A DNA stretch of 36,419 nucleotides from NCBI GenBank assembly GCA_017546125.1, contig JAFYXO010000030.1, forward strand, positions 1 to 36,419. The letters run 5' to 3'. Below, piece by piece: positions 33,682-36,419 of the stretch. The DNA comes from Bacteroidales bacterium (GTDB lineage: Bacteria; Bacteroidota; Bacteroidia; Bacteroidales; UBA932). The notes under the pieces were generated by a model that had not been told where the DNA came from, did not search any database, and saw only the letters and a program-made list of their open reading frames with translations. The position numbers were made by a program, and so were the translations under genes. Position 1 is the stretch's first letter; each line of letters starts with the position of its first letter.

Positions 33682-35406
33682 CTATTGTGGATCCACATCG
33701 ATAATGATCTTCTCAAAATGGTAGAGTGCCGATGTGAGCAGGTGCTTGATTTTTTGTCCGCTCTTGCTCTTGTGGAGGCGTATCTGGAACATGCAGCTCC
33801 CTTCTGAAGTGGGGATCGGGCCGTCGAAATCTGTTGCCCCCGACTTTTTAATTATGTTGGCAATTTCATCCCCTTTAGATTCCATTTTTTCGGCACAATC
33901 CTCATGCAAAGTGATCTGAATTATCCTGCTGAAGGGTGGTAGATTCAGCTCTGCACGCTCTTCGAGCAATGTCTCAAAGGGGACTTTGCCGCAGAGGTAT
34001 CTGAAGATGTTGTGGCGGTAAAGTGAGGTCTGGAGGATGACACGCCCTTCGTTTTTCCCACCTTTGGCCAATTCTACGATTTTGGATATCTGCTGTAGGG
34101 CACGCTCTTCTGCCCTGAAGTTTTTGGGTGAGAGGAGTGTCTCGCCGTGGATCACCACAATGAGGGAGGGTTTGCTCTTGAGAGCTTCTATCTGCTGGGT
34201 CTCTGTGAAAATTTCCACTTTGGTGTCACCCAATGCCTCTTCAAGTTCGGGGCGCCATTCGTTCTCCTCTTGGGGGTATGCCCATTTGGGCCTGAAGATA
34301 GCAGTCTTTATCCCACGCCCGGCGCTTTCGCGCAATGCTGCCAGGGCAATGTTTGTGAGTGGCCCTTTGGTGGATCCTGTACGGCTCTCTTTGTTGAAAT
34401 CCACTATCTGAAGTGCTCCGGAGATGCATTCTGAATGGCTTGGTGGAGTCACTTGTGGGATAGTCAGCTCCTGATATTTCCCTTTCATTACATTGTAAAG
34501 GGTCTCAAATGAGGGGGTGGGGGAGCCCAATATGATATCTGCATTGTGAAGTTGGGCCAATATAAGAGCTGTGTCCCTGCCGTGGTATCTGGGGGTCGGT
34601 TCTGACTGTTTGTAAAGCTGACTGTGCTCCTCATCCACAATGACAAGTCCCAGGTCTCTGAATGGGAGGAAAAGGGCTGAACGGAGACCGATCACCACAA
34701 TGGGATTGGTCACCTTGGTGCCCTCTTCGCCAGAAGATGTGGAAAGGCCTAGAACACGATTGGTCGCTTCTCTTCTTTTGGCTGTGGTCTGTCCTGAGTG
34801 GTATGTGACAAGCCTGTCGGGAAGATGTGGAGCAAGCAGTTTCTCCATTGCCCTGCAAGATGGTATATCAGGTGTGAGGATAAGTGTTGTTTTACCCTCC
34901 TCAGCCTGTTTTGTGATAATCTCCCGGTAGATTATCGATTTTTGGGAAGCATCTTGTGGTGTTCTCAAGAATTTGGGCACGAAATATGGGTTTTTTGTGC
35001 CCAAAGTGTCGTTTTTATGGTGTTCGGGCACGAAAAGCAGGGTTTCTGTGCCCGTTTTTTTCTCCCGTTTGGTCTGGAGCTCCATCAGGAATGGGGTGGC
35101 CGCTTTGAGGGCTTCACCCGAACTGCACATATAGTACTCCGAAATGGTGCGCCAGAATCTGATATCTTCAGGGGTGGCTGTAATCCCGGTATCGATAGAG
35201 AGGATATTTCTGATCTTTCTGATGTCGTATCTCGGGGTCTGGGTAATCTCCTCTACAAAACCTTTGTACTTTCTATATCCAAGCATCACCTCCACCCTTG
35301 AACCAATCTGGAGATTGGGTAAAAGTTCATCAGGGACAGAGTAGGTCACTGTATCCCTAAATCTTACCGGAAGTATCACCTGAACATATGTTTTTGCACC
35401 GCTCAT
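33682..35406 (-). CDS. priA: PriA homologue with degenerate helicase core
   Basis: This is a 574-aa primosomal protein N' homologue; the usual length is 730-820. The N-terminal 3'-DNA-binding domain (1-105, start at MSGAKTYVQVILP) is good. Motif II (VDEEH at 257-261) and motif III (GSPTPS at 294-299) remain. However, the Walker A loop (GVTGSGKT) is replaced by TPQDASQKS near 149-157. The cysteine-rich zinc module after the NRRGY position is gone (FRPKWAYPQEENEW). The motif VI arginines (QVAGRAGR) read KIVELAKGG. The frame is intact, so it is selected as protein, probably as a non-helicase replication-restart factor. The start at 35406 is preferred over the upstream in-frame ATG at 35472, because the family start is here. 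Confidence 0.85.
   Translation of the reverse strand: MSGAKTYVQVILPVRFRDTVTYSVPDELLPNLQIGSRVEVMLGYRKYKGFVEEITQTPRYDIRKIRNILSIDTGITATPEDIRFWRTISEYYMCSSGEALKAATPFLMELQTKREKKTGTETLLFVPEHHKNDTLGTKNPYFVPKFLRTPQDASQKSIIYREIITKQAEEGKTTLILTPDIPSCRAMEKLLAPHLPDRLVTYHSGQTTAKRREATNRVLGLSTSSGEEGTKVTNPIVVIGLRSALFLPFRDLGLVIVDEEHSQLYKQSEPTPRYHGRDTALILAQLHNADIILGSPTPSFETLYNVMKGKYQELTIPQVTPPSHSECISGALQIVDFNKESRTGSTKGPLTNIALAALRESAGRGIKTAIFRPKWAYPQEENEWRPELEEALGDTKVEIFTETQQIEALKSKPSLIVVIHGETLLSPKNFRAEERALQQISKIVELAKGGKNEGRVILQTSLYRHNIFRYLCGKVPFETLLEERAELNLPPFSRIIQITLHEDCAEKMESKGDEIANIIKKSGATDFDGPIPTSEGSCMFQIRLHKSKSGQKIKHLLTSALYHFEKIIIDVDPQ
34972..35054. repeat. two tandem inverted repeats inside priA
   Basis: Two look-alike stem-loops lie about 50 bases apart: TTTGGGCAC/GTGCCCAAA (34972-34980 with 34997-35005) and CGGGCAC/GTGCCCG (35025-35031 with 35048-35054). 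Each has a 16-base loop beginning GAAA. On the plus strand the second is followed by seven T residues. They encode PriA residues about 118-144, a poorly conserved linker just before the lost Walker A. They resemble the island stem-loops in design but not in sequence. Confidence 0.75.
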
Positions 35407-35459
35407 ACGACTGCGAAGATACAAAAGAAGAGCGAAGATGAGAAAAATGATAAATTTAT

Positions 35460-35490
35460 TTTGGTAGTCCAAAAAATAATCCTACATTTG
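35460..35490 (+). promoter_or_regulatory. tRNA-Phe promoter
   Basis: TTTG at 35460-35463 and TACATTTG at 35483-35490 with 19 bases between: a consensus Bacteroidota promoter, 16 bases before the tRNA. Its -33 end lies in the divergent priA leader. Confidence 0.85.
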
Positions 35491-35506
35491 CAGTCCCAAA
35501 ACCTAT

Positions 35507-35579
35507 GGTGCCATAGCTAAGTTGGTAGAGCAAAGGACTGAAAATCCTTGTGTCCCTGGTTCGATTCCCGGTGGCACCA
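35507..35579 (+). tRNA. tRNA-Phe (GAA)
   Basis: A complete 73-base cloverleaf: acceptor stem GGTGCCA/TGGCACC, anticodon stem-loop with CTGAAAA (anticodon GAA), T-loop TTCGATT and discriminator A at 35579. The CCA end is not encoded. The 3' acceptor strand belongs to the palindrome that follows. Confidence 0.96.
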
Positions 35580-35628
35580 CGCAAAAAGAGACTCAGAAAT
35601 CCTGAGTCTCTTTTTTTGCGTGGTGCCA
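35572..35628 (+). terminator. terminator whose palindrome extends into the tRNA 3' end
   Basis: The inner hairpin GAGACTCAG/CTGAGTCTC with loop AAATC (35597-35601) is followed by seven T residues, a normal terminator. The symmetry does not stop there: 35572-35580 (TGGCACCAC) is repeated inverted as GTGGTGCCA at 35620-35628. The whole 57-bp stretch is therefore one palindrome that includes the tRNA acceptor strand. Confidence 0.85.
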
Positions 35629-35762
35629 AGTGGCACTCGTGTCTCTCCCACCCCCTCACTCCAACCTCTCCACTGGGGAGACTAGGTCGCGCTGCTCCGG
35701 CGTTTTTTCAGCTGTGCGGTATTTTGACCGTTATTTGTTACAGCTCGGGCCAGTAAGCAATC

Positions 35763-35825
35763 ATGACCATACAAGTGACCATGCAAGTAACTATGCAAGT
35801 CGCCATGCAAGTTCCCAAGTTGTAA
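35763..35825 (+). repeat. 12-bp tandem repeat, four copies
   Basis: Four 12-base units beginning AT(G/A)CAAGT lie at 35769, 35781, 35793 and 35805. In one frame they give a short repetitive peptide (T/A-M-Q-V units, 20 aa, 35763-35825) ending in TAA. Such QVT-type repeats occur in linkers of some AAA/AlbA-type and Fic proteins, so this may be a remnant; low certainty. The rest of 35629-36023 shows no gene. Confidence 0.6.
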
Positions 35826-35991
35826 AACCTATTTATAGTAGGTTAAACTATCAAGAATTTCTTTACAATTCAATTGTTGATACATTTGATTCCTTAAAAA
35901 TGTGGGACATGTCTCACATTTTCCCTGCGACTAAAAACTAATCAAACTCGCAAATTTGCACTTAACTTATCATAAAATAAAGAAAAAGTAC

Positions 35992-35999
35992 TATTTTTG
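35992..35999 (+). promoter_or_regulatory. putative -7 element of the XRE regulator
   Basis: TATTTTTG matches TAnnTTTG, 24 bases before the ATG. A 10-bp palindrome GCAAATTTGC at 35950-35959 lies upstream and may be an operator. No good -33 box is seen. Confidence 0.5.
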
Positions 36000-36023
36000 C
36001 ATATTATATGATATGTTACAGTT

Positions 36024-36344
36024 ATGGTGAAGAGTACGATGGGGACTAAATTGCCCCGAAAGTTGGAGCAGAAAATGCAGATAGTTGGCGAGCAAATAAA
36101 GCTTGCTCGCTTGCGTCGTAATCTGAGTGTTGCACAGGTGGCGGAGCGTGCTACTTGTTCACCACTTACGGTATCACGCATAGAGAAAGGTATCCCAACA
36201 GTGGCAATTGGCATCTATCTGCGTGTGTTGTATGCCCTGCAACTTGATGATGATATTCTCTCATTGGCAAAAGATGATGAACTAGGCAGGGCATTGCAAG
36301 ATATGAATTTGCCACAGCGTGAGAGGGCGTCTAAAAAGAAATAG
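36024..36344 (+). CDS. XRE-family transcriptional regulator (HipB-like)
   Basis: This 106-aa protein has one helix-turn-helix domain of the Cro/C1 type at about 20-75 (GEQIKLARLRRNLSVAQVAE, then TCSPLTVSRIEKG). A basic C-terminal tail ends in KKK. The small size and position directly before a HipA-like gene suggest the antitoxin-regulator of a HipBA-type pair. An alternative start six residues in (MGTKLPRK) is possible. Repression of its own promoter would be typical, and the palindrome at 35950 is a candidate site. Confidence 0.82.
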   Translation: MVKSTMGTKLPRKLEQKMQIVGEQIKLARLRRNLSVAQVAERATCSPLTVSRIEKGIPTVAIGIYLRVLYALQLDDDILSLAKDDELGRALQDMNLPQRERASKKK

Positions 36345-36350
36345 TAGGCT

Positions 36351-36419
36351 ATGGAAAAGTTATATATATGCCGATTTTGATTGGCTGAAAAGGGAAAAGA
36401 AAATGCCTATCTACCCGTG
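36351..36419 (+). pseudogene. HipA-like protein, 5' end, frame-disrupted and cut by the window edge
   Basis: An ATG six bases after the XRE stop begins a frame that closes after nine codons. The +2 frame reads YIYADFDWLKREKK from 36361, which resembles HipA N-termini in Bacteroidota (YADFDWL). One more TA unit in the (TA)4 tract at 36361-36368 would join the two into MEKLYIYADFDWL. It may therefore be a phase-variable or recently broken gene, or a sequence error. The window ends too soon to decide. Confidence 0.45.

Overview
The window reads as chromosome of a Bacteroidales (Bacteroidota) bacterium. The evidence is promoters of the form TTTG-N19-20-TAnnTTTG, almost no Shine-Dalgarno sites except a perfect one before rpsU, two-subunit methylmalonyl-CoA mutase, the parA-parB-DUF5683-mltD gene order, and Bacteroidota-type HhH/ComEA-like and transglutaminase-like proteins. 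Family or genus cannot be fixed from this sequence.

Layout. 0-5 kb: a 5'-truncated transglutaminase-like gene, then an operon of a NatAB-type ABC exporter and a 5'-nucleotidase split into two proteins. 5-10.5 kb: housekeeping genes (acyltransferase, parE, hpf, xerC, rpsU) and a class-C beta-lactamase-fold lipoprotein. 10.6-14.7 kb: mutA-mutB with strongly biased codons, the mutase of the succinate/propionate pathway. 14.8-20.3 kb: an accessory island. It starts at a decayed 3' end of cysteate synthase and is bounded by two direct ~420-bp composite repeats built from small stem-loops. It carries an inactive-looking DnaE/PolC-derived protein, an integrase-arm/DUF1653 fusion, a PD-(D/E)xK nuclease-like protein and a beta-CASP metallo-beta-lactamase (RNase J-like) protein. 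20.3-35.5 kb: core genes again: hutU, the operon hpt-adk-obg-PAP2-lplA, divergent purE and an HhH protein, the operon parA-parB-DUF5683-mltD, a lipid kinase, and a PriA homologue without recognisable Walker A, zinc module or motif VI. 35.5 kb to the end: tRNA-Phe followed by a terminator palindrome that reaches into the tRNA, a 12-bp tandem repeat, an XRE regulator and the start of a frame-disrupted HipA-like gene.

The best candidate for an undescribed system is the 16.7-19.8 kb trio (arm/DUF1653, PD-(D/E)xK, beta-CASP). It has its own promoter beside a perfect palindrome, tight gene spacing, a divergently transcribed polymerase-derived partner and flanking repeats. A defence or mobile-element role is inference from gene content only. 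Other points worth a second look are the hairpin repeat family, the degenerate PriA, the rpsU leader and the tRNA-overlapping palindrome.
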